DNA from: Leptolyngbya sp. CCY15150
GTDB lineage: Bacteria; Cyanobacteriota; Cyanobacteriia; RECH01
Assembly (NCBI RefSeq): GCF_016888135.1
Contig: NZ_JACSWB010000276.1
Location: 25,512-89,511 of the forward strand
Direction of reading: 5' to 3'
DNA length: 64,000 bases
The notes beneath the pieces were generated by a model that did no database searches, was not told the DNA's origin, and worked only from the letters and a program-made list of their open reading frames with translations. Shown here piece after piece: positions 18,002 to 27,622 of the stretch. Position 1 is the stretch's first letter; every line of letters begins with the position of its first letter. The translations under genes were made by a program, and so were the position numbers.

Positions 18002-19717
18002 CTATCGCAAAACCGAGGGCTCCGGCGAGGAGGTTTGGGCAAAGGCTGGGATGAGGGCAGCGGCCCGCTCTGCCGAGAAACTTGTGAGGGCACCAAGGGC
18101 CACATTGAACAAGTTGGCTGGCTGCAGATCGTCTTTCACCAATTCCCAGATGCGCTGAATTTCTTCCGTGTGGAAGCGATCGTCTTCCACCAACGCCAAA
18201 ATGAGCTGACGGCGCAGAAACGCTCCCTCCTCGGAGAACAAGTATTGTAACCCGAGCTGAGCCGTGGGCAATAGGTCAAAGCTGGCATCGGCACGGGCGA
18301 TCGCCAACAGGTTTTCCAACCGGTGCCACTGGAATTTGCCATCGCGAATCAGAATCTCCAGCAACCGGCGACGCAGTTGGGGAGACTCTCCCTTCAACAA
18401 CCGCCGCGCAATGTAGGGATAGGCCACATCCACAATCTTAAAGTCAGGATTGAGGCTAAGGGCTAGCCCTTCCTGGGTCACCAAGGAGCGAATGATCAAG
18501 GCAAACTTAGCAGGCACCCGGAACGGATACTCATACATCAACTCCGAAAATTGATCGGTGATGGTTTTGAAGTTAAAGTCCCGAACACTTTCCCCCAAGG
18601 CACTGCCCAACACTTTTTCTAGCGCTGGCACAATCGGCATGATGTCGGTATCAGGCGTGAGGAAGCCCAGCTTAACAAAGTCCCGGGCTAGGTCGGCATA
18701 GTCTTGGTTGATCAGATGGACGACCGCATCCACTAGGGTCTCTTTCATCTCCTGACCAAGCTGATCCATCATGCCAAAGTCAATGTAGGCCATGCGGCCA
18801 TCGGCCATGGCAAACAGGTTGCCGGGATGGGGATCGGCGTGGAAAAAGCCAAACTCTAGTAACTGCTGGAGCCCCGAAGTGACCCCGATCTCAATTAACG
18901 TGTCTTGGTCGAGCTGGGAATTGCGCACCTGCTGGGTGTCGGTGAGCTTAAAGCCATCAATCCACTCCAGTACCAGCACTTTCCGGCTGCTGTAGCGCCA
19001 GTAAATATCGGGAACTTTGATTTGGGGACTGTATTGAAAGTTGGCCGCAAAGGTTTCCGCATTGCGCCCTTCGTTGAGGTAGTCGATTTCTTCAAAGAGC
19101 TTGGTGCCAAATTCATCCACAATCAAGGTCAAGTCATGACCCAGATTCAGCGGTAGCCAGGGAGCCAGCCAGCCAGCCGCCCAGCGCATCAAAAACAAAT
19201 CGACGGTAATTTTGGGCAAGAGGTTGGGGCGTTGCACCTTCACTGCCACCTCTTCACCGCTCATCAGCCGAGCTCGGTAGACTTGCCCCAAACTGGCTGC
19301 CGCCACCGGCTGAGACGAAATATCGGCAAAAACTTCAACCAGCGATCGCTCTAGTTCTGATTCAACAATATTGAAGGCTTGAGGGGTGGGAAAGGGAGGA
19401 AGCTGATCTTGAAGCTTGGTCAACTCATCCAAAAAGTCTCGGCGCACCAAATCTGGACGCGTGGAGAGCGATTGTCCGACTTTGATAAAGGTGGGGCCGA
19501 GGCGAGTGAGCAATTGACGCAACTGGGCTGCACGCTTGAGCCTAGTGGCCTCCGATCGCTTTAGCCAACCATCCCAGGCAAAACCCCAGAGAAAGCCGAG
19601 GAACGAAAGAACAACAACCAAACCGCGCCAAATTGTGAGCCAAGGACGCAGTCGATAGTAGCGAGCGATCGCCTGAACGTCGTAGCGTTTCATCTGTTCG
19701 AGCACTGACTGACTCAC
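18002..19717 (-). CDS. ABC1/AarF/UbiB-family atypical kinase
   Basis: About 571 residues. The UbiB-family signature motifs are present: KVGQSLSTRPDL (KxGQ region), PVAAASLGQVYRA (alanine-rich nucleotide loop), VAVKVQRP (catalytic lysine), FFHADPHPGNL and YIDFGM (metal-binding DFG-like). An N-terminal hydrophobic segment (about 30-50) suggests membrane attachment. The family supports quinone or prenyl-lipid metabolism, probably as an ATPase or kinase; cyanobacteria hold several paralogues with different roles, so no symbol is given. The start is uncertain: TTG 19753, GTG 19717 (with GAGG upstream at loose spacing) or ATG 19693. Confidence 0.9.
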   Translation of the reverse strand: MSQSVLEQMKRYDVQAIARYYRLRPWLTIWRGLVVVLSFLGFLWGFAWDGWLKRSEATRLKRAAQLRQLLTRLGPTFIKVGQSLSTRPDLVRRDFLDELTKLQDQLPPFPTPQAFNIVESELERSLVEVFADISSQPVAAASLGQVYRARLMSGEEVAVKVQRPNLLPKITVDLFLMRWAAGWLAPWLPLNLGHDLTLIVDEFGTKLFEEIDYLNEGRNAETFAANFQYSPQIKVPDIYWRYSSRKVLVLEWIDGFKLTDTQQVRNSQLDQDTLIEIGVTSGLQQLLEFGFFHADPHPGNLFAMADGRMAYIDFGMMDQLGQEMKETLVDAVVHLINQDYADLARDFVKLGFLTPDTDIMPIVPALEKVLGSALGESVRDFNFKTITDQFSELMYEYPFRVPAKFALIIRSLVTQEGLALSLNPDFKIVDVAYPYIARRLLKGESPQLRRRLLEILIRDGKFQWHRLENLLAIARADASFDLLPTAQLGLQYLFSEEGAFLRRQLILALVEDDRFHTEEIQRIWELVKDDLQPANLFNVALGALTSFSAERAAALIPAFAQTSSPEPSVLR

Positions 19718-20056
19718 CGGTGGTTCTACCTCTTCTAAGCGATTTCGACACAAACGATTAGCAACCCTTGTGAATCCAGGGCCCGATCGCTATCGATAGA
19801 ATCAAGGTCTCAGCGTGACTGACCCCTCAGGTGCGATCGCGCTCAATCCAACAGTCGTTGCAACAAGCTAGGCAGCAAGTGCAGGGATGGGAGTTTATGC
19901 AAAACCACCCCGGCCGGACGTGACGACTCACCGGTTCTCTAGTTCGATGAGTCCACTCAGTTCAGTAAACCTGATTGACGGACAAAACTTCTGCCATCTT
20001 GATTCGTTTTTGGGCTGGCTTAGCGCCAGGGCAACCCAGCAGAATCTAGACCGATA

Positions 20057-20081
20057 CTGGGTTTCACGTTGCTCAACCCAG
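20057..20081. repeat. Short palindromic repeat of the cyanobacterial TGGGTT-AACCCA type
   Basis: Stem CTGGGTT/AACCCAG encloses TCACGTTGCTC. A second hairpin (CTGGC/GCCAG) lies just upstream near 20023-20037. Similar TGGGTT...AACCCAnCCTACG palindromes are common intergenic repeats in cyanobacteria. Confidence 0.5.
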
Positions 20082-20726
20082 CCTACGCAAAAAGGCTTGC
20101 TAGTCAACCAGTCCGTAAACTCATGTTTACTTCTTTACGTTCTCTTAAATATAGTATAAAAAACTACAAACAAATCCAGAATTTGCTTCATGAAAATTTA
20201 AGATAAGTAGACCTAACCATTACGCCACGCTTCTAAGTTTTTCCGTTATGAATGTTGAAGAACTAACACCTTCCATAGAAGCAAACCTCATACCATGACA
20301 GTCCTATGAAAAACCATGCCCTGGCTGCAGTTCTGTCCTAGAGCTTACCGTTTGTCCTGCATTAATGCGCTGTTTCCTTGCAGGGTGCCAAGGGGCTGCA
20401 GGCATTTCTACGCCCTTGCCAGCAAGCTAAACATCTCAAACCTGTTGCCTCTCTTCACTCTATTGCATCCATAGATCATCACGGGATGATCGAGAAACAA
20501 TTGAAGACTCATCCATGCTGAAGCTTCGCGGGAGCGATCGCCCTTGACCTGTCCTAAAGTACCTCACCGCAGCGACCCGATCCCTCACCAACCATCTCCG
20601 ATCTGAGACCTGCTAGAAGATCGCCCCAAATCCCCTCCCTCAGACTGATTCAGAATGTTGAATTGGTTGAGAAGTGGCTGAAAAGCTATCTACGTAACCG
20701 GTTTAGCAATTTTGCCGAAACGAAGT

Positions 20727-20740
20727 GTAATTCGGTATAC
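20727..20740 (+). promoter_or_regulatory. NtcA-binding site upstream of amt
   Basis: An exact GTA-N8-TAC match (GTAATTCGGTATAC), the consensus for the global nitrogen regulator NtcA. It lies 276 bases before the ammonium channel start, implying a leader of more than 200 bases if the site activates from near -41. A good TAN3T box at canonical spacing is not obvious, so the exact promoter is uncertain. Confidence 0.72.
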
Positions 20741-21015
20741 AGAATCAATGGATACAGAATTGGTGCAATCAACTTGATTAAGATTGCGATCGCTCGTACT
20801 CTTGATGAAATCTAGAACGCGATCGCGACATCCTGTTTGATCTCAGGAGATGCGTCACACCACAAATCTCAATAGGCGAACCTCAGTTTGACACTGTGCG
20901 ATTTCATACGTTGGAACTAGACCAGGTAGATCGTCAAAGACAAACTACTCAGGTTGAGATGGCCTCCAGAGTGGGGTAACGCCGTTACGTGTAACTTGTT
21001 AAGGAACGTCCAGTG

Positions 21016-22533
21016 ATGATGTCTAATAAGTTGATGCAAGCAAAACGGTTACATGGTAGCCGACGAAGGAAGACCTTCGGCTCTTCATACTTACCCGATG
21101 CAGTAGGGTTCTTTAAGCGACTGCAGCGAGTTCTTCCCAATCGCTCCTTTGCTTGGCTAGCCATTGTGCCGCTAGCTGTCTTAATTGTGGGTGCTTGGGG
21201 CCTAGCCGCATCCGCACAGGAAGAAGCAGCAGCACTCACACCCGAAGATGTTCAAGCCGTCTTGGACAACATTTGGATCTTAGTTGCTTCCATCCTTGTC
21301 ATTTTCATGAACGCCGGGTTCGGGATGCTAGAAACCGGGTTCTGTCGGCAGAAAAATGCTGTCAACATTCTCAGTAAAAACCTGCTGGTTTTCGCGTTAG
21401 CCACCCTAGCCTTCTGGGCTGTTGGTTTTTCGCTCATGTTTGGTGCTGCAGGGGGTGGCTTCCTCGGTTTTGGAGGATGGTTCCTCAGCAGTACAGACCC
21501 AGCAACCTACGGGTTAGATGGCGGTACGCTGACGATCTCGGTATTCTTCCTATTCCAAGCCGCCTTTGCCGGCACCGCTGCCACCATCGTGTCTGGGGCA
21601 GTGGCTGAACGGATTAAGTTTATCGATTTTGTCATCTTCAGCATTGTCTTAACTGCCATTGTCTACCCCATCAGCGGACACTGGGTCTGGGGTGGTGGCA
21701 TGTTGTCTGAGATTGGTTTCTTGGGCGGTGCTGGTTTCTCTGACTTTGCTGGCTCCACGGTGGTTCACTCCGCTGGTGGTTGGGCAGCTCTCATGGGTGC
21801 AGCCATTCTCGGCCCCCGGATTGGTAAATACCAAGACGGTCAACCCAGCGCTCTACCCGGTCACAACATGAGCATTGCCACCCTGGGATGCTTGATCCTG
21901 TGGATCGGCTGGTTTGGGTTCAACCCCGGTTCTCAGTTAGCGGCTGATAGCGCCGTTCCTTATATCGCTGTAACCACTAACCTAGCGGCAGCCGCTGGTG
22001 GGGTTGCAGCCACCGTGACGTCTTGGACATTGTCGGGCAAGCCTGACCTTTCCATGATCATCAACGGTATCCTGGCAGGTCTTGTTGCTATTACCGCCGG
22101 TTGTGCTGGTGCTAGCTTCCTCGGCGCAGTGGTGATTGGTTTGATTGGTGGTGTCTTAGTTGTATTCTCCGTGTACTTCTTCGACAGCATCCAAATTGAT
22201 GACCCAGTCGGCGCTGTGTCGGTTCACTTGGTGAACGGCATTTGGGGCACCTTGGCAGTTGGTCTCTTTGATATGGAAAACGGCTTGTTCTACGGTGCTG
22301 GCCCCACGCAGTTGCTAGCCCAAATCATGGGTATCCTTACCGTTGGTCTCTGGGTGGTGGTGTGTAGCACCATTGTCTGGTCGATCTTGAAGGCCACCCT
22401 ATCGCTCCGGGTAACCCCAGAGGAAGAGCTGATGGGTCTCGACATCGGCGAACACGGCATGGAAGCCTACAGTGGCTTTATTAAAGAAAGCAGCAGCATG
22501 CCCTCTAGCACCAGTGCTGGGGTTGGCAGCTAA
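21016..22533 (+). CDS. amt: Ammonium transporter (Amt family)
   Basis: Ammonium/ammonia channel of about 505 residues. An N-terminal signal-like segment ([20 protein letters not shown], about 45-65) precedes eleven predicted helices. [19 protein letters not shown] near the first helix is diagnostic. The twin-histidine pore residues are represented by [14 protein letters not shown] and [16 protein letters not shown]. The cytoplasmic tail ends in a Ser-rich stretch. AAGGA ten bases upstream supports an ATG at 21016 (21019 also possible; an in-frame GTG precedes). Control by NtcA under nitrogen limitation is expected from the upstream box. A strong terminator follows, so the gene is probably monocistronic. 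Its activity is normally gated by a PII protein encoded elsewhere. Confidence 0.95.
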   Translation: MMSNKLMQAKRLHGSRRRKTFGSSYLPDAVGFFKRLQRVLPNRSFAWLAIVPLAVLIVGAWGLAASAQEEAAALTPEDVQAVLDNIWILVASILVIFMNAGFGMLETGFCRQKNAVNILSKNLLVFALATLAFWAVGFSLMFGAAGGGFLGFGGWFLSSTDPATYGLDGGTLTISVFFLFQAAFAGTAATIVSGAVAERIKFIDFVIFSIVLTAIVYPISGHWVWGGGMLSEIGFLGGAGFSDFAGSTVVHSAGGWAALMGAAILGPRIGKYQDGQPSALPGHNMSIATLGCLILWIGWFGFNPGSQLAADSAVPYIAVTTNLAAAAGGVAATVTSWTLSGKPDLSMIINGILAGLVAITAGCAGASFLGAVVIGLIGGVLVVFSVYFFDSIQIDDPVGAVSVHLVNGIWGTLAVGLFDMENGLFYGAGPTQLLAQIMGILTVGLWVVVCSTIVWSILKATLSLRVTPEEELMGLDIGEHGMEAYSGFIKESSSMPSSTSAGVGS

Positions 22534-22605
22534 CGCTTGGTTGTCCCTTCCGTCACTCTAGGATGAGCGATCGCCCCTAGACCCGACGGAATCTCCTGTG
22601 AATCT

Positions 22606-22660
22606 AGCGGTAGCTTTATCCATGTTGGTTCAACAACGACAGGATGAGCTACCGCTTTTT
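22606..22660 (+). terminator. Rho-independent terminator of amt
   Basis: 10-bp perfect stem AGCGGTAGCT/AGCTACCGCT, whose loop contains a small GTTG/CAAC hairpin, followed by TTTTT. It lies about 73 bases after the amt stop. Confidence 0.85.
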
Positions 22661-22809
22661 ATGGGAGAAAGAAATATCGTAAGACGCTGCACAATCAACG
22701 AAAATCACTATAAAATTTGCGTAACTAGCGATCGCCCCAACGGAGATTCAGGTTGACGCGATCGCCCTAATGTTGATAGTCAAGCCCCACGGGGTGAGGA
22801 TACAGTCCA

Positions 22810-23685
22810 TTGGTAAGGCGGGCAGAGAGTAGAAAAAGGCAGCGATCGCTGCGATTGCCGCACCCCTATGAGAGGCGATCGATACCGTTTTGGGCCATCT
22901 TGTCTCTAGTCCTCAATGTCGTAGGGCTAGCGGGCATCGTGGCCATCGTGATGCAGAGCCAGGGCAGCGATCGCCTAGATTATGGTTTACCCCTAGGCGC
23001 ACCCCCCTCTCGCCCTAATCTGATGGCCGTCGTTGCCACGCCAGACCTAGGACCTCGCCACCAGCTAGCCTACCGAGAATGGTTAGCGATCCTACAGCAA
23101 GAAGCTCAATCTATCGCCGGGCGCGCTCCCGAAAACCTTTCTATCCTGGCTGGAGACTCCATTAGCCTCTGGTTTCCGCCCGAAATTTTGCCCCCAGAGC
23201 GGCAATGGCTCAACCAAGGTATTTCCGGCGAAACCTCCGATGGGTTGCTGGCACGCCTCTATTTATTTGACGATACGCGCCCTGACCAGATCTTTGTGAT
23301 GATTGGCATTAATGACCTCATCCAAGGCGTTGATGCAGCCGTTGTTCTTGAGCAGCAACAGGCGATTATCCAAGATCTCAAGCAGCGGCATCCGAGGGCA
23401 GAGATCATTGTGCAGTCTATTTTGCCCCACGCAGGCGAGCAGGCCACCTGGGAAGGACGCGATCGCCTCTTAGCGCTTCCCAACACCGTCATTCGTGACT
23501 TAAATAGCCAGCTCCAAGCGATCGCCGAGCAGGAAAAGGTGGAGTATTTAGATCTCTATCCGCTCTTTGCCGACCCCTCCGGACACCTCATTCTCCACCT
23601 GACCACGGATGGTCTACATCTAAGTGAGCAAGGCTATTGGGTGTGGCGATCGGCTATTCAGTCCTACAACCTGCACCATCCTTAA
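22810..23685 (+). CDS. SGNH/GDSL-family hydrolase, membrane-anchored
   Basis: 291 residues. An N-terminal basic segment and one transmembrane helix (FWAILSLVLNVVGLAGIVAIV, about 27-47) place the catalytic domain outside the cytoplasm. SGNH blocks are in order: ILAGDSISLW (nucleophile Ser), NQGISGE (oxyanion Gly), VMIGINDL (Asn) and TDGLHLSEQGY (Asp-x-x-His). Such enzymes are esterases or acyl/acetyl hydrolases acting on lipids or cell-wall glycans; the substrate is unknown. The start is a TTG at 22810 with GAGGA nine bases upstream; no in-frame ATG precedes the transmembrane segment. Confidence 0.88.
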   Translation: MVRRAESRKRQRSLRLPHPYERRSIPFWAILSLVLNVVGLAGIVAIVMQSQGSDRLDYGLPLGAPPSRPNLMAVVATPDLGPRHQLAYREWLAILQQEAQSIAGRAPENLSILAGDSISLWFPPEILPPERQWLNQGISGETSDGLLARLYLFDDTRPDQIFVMIGINDLIQGVDAAVVLEQQQAIIQDLKQRHPRAEIIVQSILPHAGEQATWEGRDRLLALPNTVIRDLNSQLQAIAEQEKVEYLDLYPLFADPSGHLILHLTTDGLHLSEQGYWVWRSAIQSYNLHHP

Positions 23686-23792
23686 GGACGGCAAGCGAGA
23701 TCAGGCGGGGCTGAATAGCATGATTCTGCAACAGTCTACAGGGAGTATCAGATCCTGTAGCGATAGGTTCATCTCCTGGCTCACGCCCGAGA

Positions 23793-24167
23793 TCAAACGC
23801 CGCCGTCTGGATAGACCGTTTCATCTTCTTTCTGCCAGGCTGGATCTACAATGCAGATGAAAATTAAGGGATCATTCCCGGCATTGTGGATAAACTGGCG
23901 AGCGTTGGGGGGAATGTAGATAGCATCTCCCGCCTTCACGATCGCGGTTTCATCATCAATATGCATTTCGCCCACGCCGCTGAGAATGTAATAGACCTCC
24001 GAGGTGGTCAGAGCGTGGGGAGTGGAGCGTTGCCCAATCGGTAAAATCGCATGGGCGAGGCTGTAGCGCAGAGCGATCGCCTGTTTGTCGGGATGGAGCA
24101 ATTCACGAAGCGTGGTGCCATCGCCGGCCGTAAATTCAGTACAATTTTCAAGTTTGCTAATCAACAT
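23793..24167 (-). CDS. Cupin-fold protein
   Basis: 124-residue single-domain cupin. The conserved barrel motifs appear as HALTTSEVYYILSGVGEMHID (motif 1, with Glu and partial His ligands) and GDAIYIPPNARQFIHNAGNDPLIFICIV (motif 2, ending with His). It probably binds one metal ion and a small ligand; enzymatic or sensing roles both occur in this family. There is no signal peptide. It stands alone between the SGNH hydrolase (convergent) and a small Cys-rich membrane protein. Function is unassigned. Confidence 0.88.
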   Translation of the reverse strand: MLISKLENCTEFTAGDGTTLRELLHPDKQAIALRYSLAHAILPIGQRSTPHALTTSEVYYILSGVGEMHIDDETAIVKAGDAIYIPPNARQFIHNAGNDPLIFICIVDPAWQKEDETVYPDGGV

Positions 24168-24397
24168 AAACTGGAGCTAAATCCTGATTACCCTCAAAAT
24201 ACTGTATCTCACCTGTCTACCTAGACACAGGAACCTTAAGGATTCTCCCCCATATATCCTTGCAACGATACAGCCCATGTCAATGCATACGCCGATTTCT
24301 AAGCCTAGAACGTCCCTACCCCAGAATTGGATGTAATAGCGCAGGCATGGTTTAACCTGCTGTCAACAGGTTCACAGATGTCCGACCTGTAATCGAC

Positions 24398-24718
24398 TCA
24401 CAGCGTTATGTAAGGAGACGTTTGGGCTGGATCTGCATCATAGTCTGGACAACCGATCGCTGCTTCCGACAGGGCTGCCCTCGGCTGCACCGGACATTTG
24501 AGATGATAGTCTTGGGTGAAAAACCGACAGGTGCTACAGGGAATTTGATGCATTTGTTTAGCCCGCTGCAGGCCAGATCGCAGACCCGTCAACACACTCA
24601 AGACGGTTAGCCCCACAATGACCCAGGCCGCGACCAAGCAGAGTGGCACTAGGATAGGCTCAAGGGCCTGCACTAGCCCATGAGCTAACCCATACACAAT
24701 GGATAGAAGGCGATACAC
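24398..24718 (-). CDS. Cyanobacterial small membrane protein with Cys-rich tail, unknown function
   Basis: 106 residues from GTG 24718, preferred because GGGAG lies nine bases upstream; an earlier GTG at 24733 is also in frame. One or two hydrophobic helices (about 17-45) are followed by a cytoplasmic or periplasmic tail with four cysteines in the pattern CSTCRFFTQDYHLKC and, later, a fifth in IGCPDY. The arrangement suggests metal binding or disulfide chemistry. The motif looks familiar from uncharacterised cyanobacterial proteins, but no function is known to me. Confidence 0.75.
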   Translation of the reverse strand: MYRLLSIVYGLAHGLVQALEPILVPLCLVAAWVIVGLTVLSVLTGLRSGLQRAKQMHQIPCSTCRFFTQDYHLKCPVQPRAALSEAAIGCPDYDADPAQTSPYITL

Positions 24719-24950
24719 AGATGGTTCTCCCACTCACAACATTTTCCCCACCTTGGGAAGACAAAACCGTGGCGCTAGGATGATGGTATGACCAGAGATG
24801 CCCGTGATGCGTAATCTCTGTGATTTCCATGGGAAATGGAGGCACGTCTGGGTGCCAACACCCTATTCTCCTTTCATCGTACCCTAGTTTTTAAATGCTG
24901 AACGTTAACATCCTCTACCGTTTCCTCTACCGTCAGAGAGGCGATCGCTC

Positions 24951-25244
24951 ATGATGGAGAGCCCACCTGACATGCCGAAACACGTCCTGATCTGTCAGCA
25001 TACAGCCTGCCGCCGGGCGGGAAGTCATCGAGTCTTAGCCGCCTTTCAGAGCCAGCCTATTGAAGGGTGGACGATTGTGGCTAGTTCCTGTCTTGGACAT
25101 TGTGGCAACGGCCCGATGGTCTGGGTGTTGCCTGATGATATTAAGTACCACCATGTGCTCCCGGAAGAAGTCGGGGCGATCGCCACCCGTCATCTTCTGC
25201 AGGGAAAACCCATCGCCGCCATGCAGTATCCCAGACGTCCTTAG
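24951..25244 (+). CDS. Thioredoxin-like [2Fe-2S] ferredoxin domain protein
   Basis: 97 residues with the NuoE-like/Shethna-type thioredoxin-fold ferredoxin pattern. Two cysteines are in ICQHTACRRAGS near the N-terminus and two in SSCLGHCGNGPMVWV, which together should bind a [2Fe-2S] cluster. The C-terminus contains a helix (VLPEEVGAIATRHLLQGKPI) typical of the short cyanobacterial members. AGAGG nine bases upstream supports ATG 24951; ATG 24972 would give the more usual N-terminus MPKHVL. The redox partner is unknown. Confidence 0.85.
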   Translation: MMESPPDMPKHVLICQHTACRRAGSHRVLAAFQSQPIEGWTIVASSCLGHCGNGPMVWVLPDDIKYHHVLPEEVGAIATRHLLQGKPIAAMQYPRRP

Positions 25245-25272
25245 TAGCAGCTATGCCATCGCAGAGGGAAGC

Positions 25273-25521
25273 CTAGGCGGAACCCTGCCAGCAACGCGCC
25301 AGCCAGTTGAGATGATCTTGGCGAGAAGCCATCACCTGCCGTAAGACACTCCAGAGCTGAATAGCTGTAACCGCATCATGAACACTAACTCGCAGAGGTT
25401 GGCCATATTGATAGAGGCAGGGAATCGCTAACTGTTCTAGGCGATGATAGACATGCCAGCGATCGACGCAATCGACTTGGATGGTCTCATTAAAATCAAG
25501 ATGAGGCTGAACCGGTTGCAT
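25273..25521 (-). CDS. Small conserved cyanobacterial protein (82 aa), unknown function
   Basis: 82 residues from ATG 25521, chosen because AGGAG lies eight bases before it; the longer frame to 25563 adds an unsupported N-terminus. The sequence has a hydrophilic start, then RWHVYHRLEQLAIPC, CxYQYGQPLRVSV and IQLWSVLRQ, and ends in a Trp-rich helix (LNWLARCWQG). It appears to belong to a small cyanobacteria-restricted family with no known role. It is convergent with the ferredoxin-like gene and shares its strand with dps, 132 bases downstream of it. Confidence 0.72.
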   Translation of the reverse strand: MQPVQPHLDFNETIQVDCVDRWHVYHRLEQLAIPCLYQYGQPLRVSVHDAVTAIQLWSVLRQVMASRQDHLNWLARCWQGSA

Positions 25522-25653
25522 GGATAGAACTCCTAGGGGAAAAGGATGAAAGAGATGCATCACAGATCATCTGTGCCTACACCGCTAACCTCAGGAGCTG
25601 GCTCCCTGGGGAATGCCATGCACCCCCCAGAGACATACCGGGCGATGCCTAGA

Positions 25654-26196
25654 TTAGGTAGCTAGACCAAGGGTTAGACTATCCGAGGCGAGGAAGTGGC
25701 TATTGTGAATCGCCCGATCTTCCGTAGACAACAGAATCTGTTCATACATATATCGAGTGGCGCGATCGCCCAAGCTTTCTGCCTGGGTAGCCAAACGCCG
25801 CAATAGATTGACCAACGCTTGTTCTGCAGCTAGATCGTTGTTGAGCATTTGGCGGGCATTAAAAATCCCGTCTGGCTCTGGGGTAAAGCAGCACAGCTCT
25901 GCTAACGTTGCAAAACTGGCCACAGGCACACCGCCCAAACCATTAAGGCGTTCGCCTAGATTGTGGACATGGTCGCGAACCTCCGATGCACTCTCTTGAA
26001 ACCAGTTGTGCAACATGTAGAACTCGCTACCTTCCACAACAAAGTGGTGCTTCTGGTACTGCAAATACAGAGCTTGAAAGCTAGCAAGAGCTGTGTTCAG
26101 TCCTTCGCACACCGGGGTGGTAACCGTAAGATCGAGATGGATTGGGTTTTCAGTGACCTCTCCCCACGATTGAATGAGGTTCTGTGTGATTGTCAT
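25654..26196 (-). CDS. dps: Dps-family ferritin-like DNA-protection protein
   Basis: 180 residues, forming a four-helix bundle that assembles into a dodecamer storing iron and consuming peroxide. The ferroxidase signature is readable: the first helix has [12 protein letters not shown] with EFYMLHNWF and a later [19 protein letters not shown], giving the inter-subunit His/Asp/Glu ligands. GGAG lies seven bases before the ATG at 26196. Regulation by iron or oxidative stress is expected, but no clear Fur or PerR box is visible in the AT-rich upstream region. It is one of two oxidative-stress genes in the window, together with sulfiredoxin. Confidence 0.92.
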   Translation of the reverse strand: MTITQNLIQSWGEVTENPIHLDLTVTTPVCEGLNTALASFQALYLQYQKHHFVVEGSEFYMLHNWFQESASEVRDHVHNLGERLNGLGGVPVASFATLAELCCFTPEPDGIFNARQMLNNDLAAEQALVNLLRRLATQAESLGDRATRYMYEQILLSTEDRAIHNSHFLASDSLTLGLAT

Positions 26197-27173
26197 ACAA
26201 GTCTCCAGATGTTATGTCGATGAATAGAAGCGCCCAAGTTTAGGGGTCACTGCTTGTAGTATGCCTCTAATGTCATAACAGTGTGGAGTATTTAAGACTC
26301 ATTGTCCTGACATAACACAAATTCTTGCAAGATTTCTCAAGACTGCAAGCTGTTCTATAGAGACAGTTAAGCGATCGCTTGGCCATCCCTCGACCCTAGC
26401 CTGACCATCTCTAACCCCAAGACTCATAGGTTAAGGCATTATTAACAACCATCGGAAACATCTCCAGTCACAATCTAGGGTTGACTATCAACAGCGTGAC
26501 ACCTCACTCAAACTAGCAGCTTATTGAGAATTTATATGAGTAATTCTCCCTCTATCCAATCTAGACTTAATGACATAGATTGTCAATAAACCAGATTGAA
26601 TTTCAGCACAGGATCATCCTGCATAGCCGTCAACGGAATGATTAGAACAGCGCTCTAGCCAGCAGCATCTCCTAGGGGAGCGATCGCCCAGCGGCTTTCT
26701 GGGAGGTATGGGATGTGTTGGGGTGTTTTGCACCCTAAGCGATCGCAGACCCAATGGGATATTTGGACTAAGATCCGGCGTTGCAGAATCGCGGTAGGAT
26801 TCCGCCATACTTTTCCTCGGGTTTCAGATCTGGCGGTACTGGCTGAAGATATGAAACGTATCTTGATATCTTAACCCATGGAACTATGGCTGATAGGGCT
26901 CACACTATAATGCTGTCTGTCCCTAAAACCCTTAAGCATCAAAGGTTTTATTCCACTATCTTTCCAATTTTGAGCCCTAACCTATGGCCATACGCAGCGT
27001 TGCTGAATCGATAGATGATTTGCCCTCATCCCCAACCCTTCTCCCTAGGGAGAAGGGAGCTAGAATTCTTGTCCCCTCTTCCTAGAGAAAGGGCTAGGGT
27101 AAGGGGGGATTGAGCGATTCCTACTTGTATTCAGCAAAACCGCCATACGTTATCATTCTTCGGGCTTGGCGTC
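26197..27173. other. Intergenic region with MITE copy 1
   Basis: About 1 kb. It contains the dps promoter region (AT-rich, 26220-26600), a 64-codon minus-strand frame at 26614-26808 without recognisable features, and the MITE-like element at 26995-27141. No RNA gene is recognised. Confidence 0.5.
26995..27141 (+). mobile_element. MITE-like element, copy 1
   Basis: About 147 bp with terminal inverted repeats (TTGCTGAAT at 27000-27008 and ATTCAGCAA at 27129-27137) and an interior hairpin (CTTCTCCCTAGGGAGAAG). It is flanked by an 8-bp direct repeat GCCATACG (26987-26994 and 27142-27149), interpreted as target-site duplication. It contains no transposase. Copy 2 at 30269-30415 is the reverse complement with scattered differences. 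Confidence 0.82.
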
Positions 27174-27563
27174 CTAATATAGACGATAGCGGATCAAATC
27201 TTGGATATCTTCAGGCTGCAGCCCTAGATCTTGAGCGATCGCTCGTTCCAGATCTGCATAGTTAACAAACGGATATTCAAACTCTAGCTCTTGCAAGGAG
27301 GAGCCCCCCGTGCGAATACCTACCTCGGTGTTGCTTGACTGACGATCGATTTCTGCATCAATCGACAAAATAGTGACGGAAAACGAGAGGTTAACCTGTT
27401 GAGTATTGTTAATAGTAATCTGGTTCGCTGGTGAATAGGTTTGGCTGAAAACTTGATGCGTGAACCATCCACTTCCCAGCCACATGACGACCCCAAGTAT
27501 TCCTAGGGGAACCCAAAACTCGACGATCATTCGAAGGGCGCGGCGAAGGCGATGTACAGACAT
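27174..27563 (-). CDS. Small membrane-anchored protein, paralogue of 31342-31722
   Basis: 129 residues. One transmembrane helix (VPLGILGVVMWLGSGWF, about 18-34) is followed by an extracytoplasmic domain. The core motif GGSSLQELEFEYP and the ending LGLQPEDIQDLIRY match, in order, GSSLSAMEFAFP and FGIDIHQVEPFIQY of the protein at 31342-31722, so the two are homologues. The gene is divergent from the response regulator, sharing a 59-base intergenic region, so it is a likely target or accessory of that two-component system. It is not recognised as any characterised family. MITE copy 1 ends 32 bases beyond its stop. Confidence 0.75.
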   Translation of the reverse strand: MSVHRLRRALRMIVEFWVPLGILGVVMWLGSGWFTHQVFSQTYSPANQITINNTQQVNLSFSVTILSIDAEIDRQSSNTEVGIRTGGSSLQELEFEYPFVNYADLERAIAQDLGLQPEDIQDLIRYRLY

Positions 27564-27622
27564 GACAATGATACAATACGTAATCTGAGTATACCGCTTG
27601 CCCAGACGAGAACGGCACCCCG

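Larger units (their letters stand above)
19754..21015. other. Long intergenic region upstream of amt
   Basis: About 1.26 kb without a credible gene; a 90-codon frame at 19887-20159 has no recognisable features. It holds a repeat-type hairpin pair near 20023-20081, an AT-rich stretch at 20100-20220, the NtcA box at 20727-20740 and a long leader. A 13-bp palindrome (GTAACGCCGTTAC) lies about 35 bases before the amt start. Confidence 0.5.

Noticed and set aside
19887..20159. 90-codon frame upstream of amt
   Set aside because: Overlaps palindromic repeats, no recognisable feature.
26614..26808. 64-codon minus frame
   Set aside because: Pro/Arg-rich translation of HIP1-containing DNA without homologous look.
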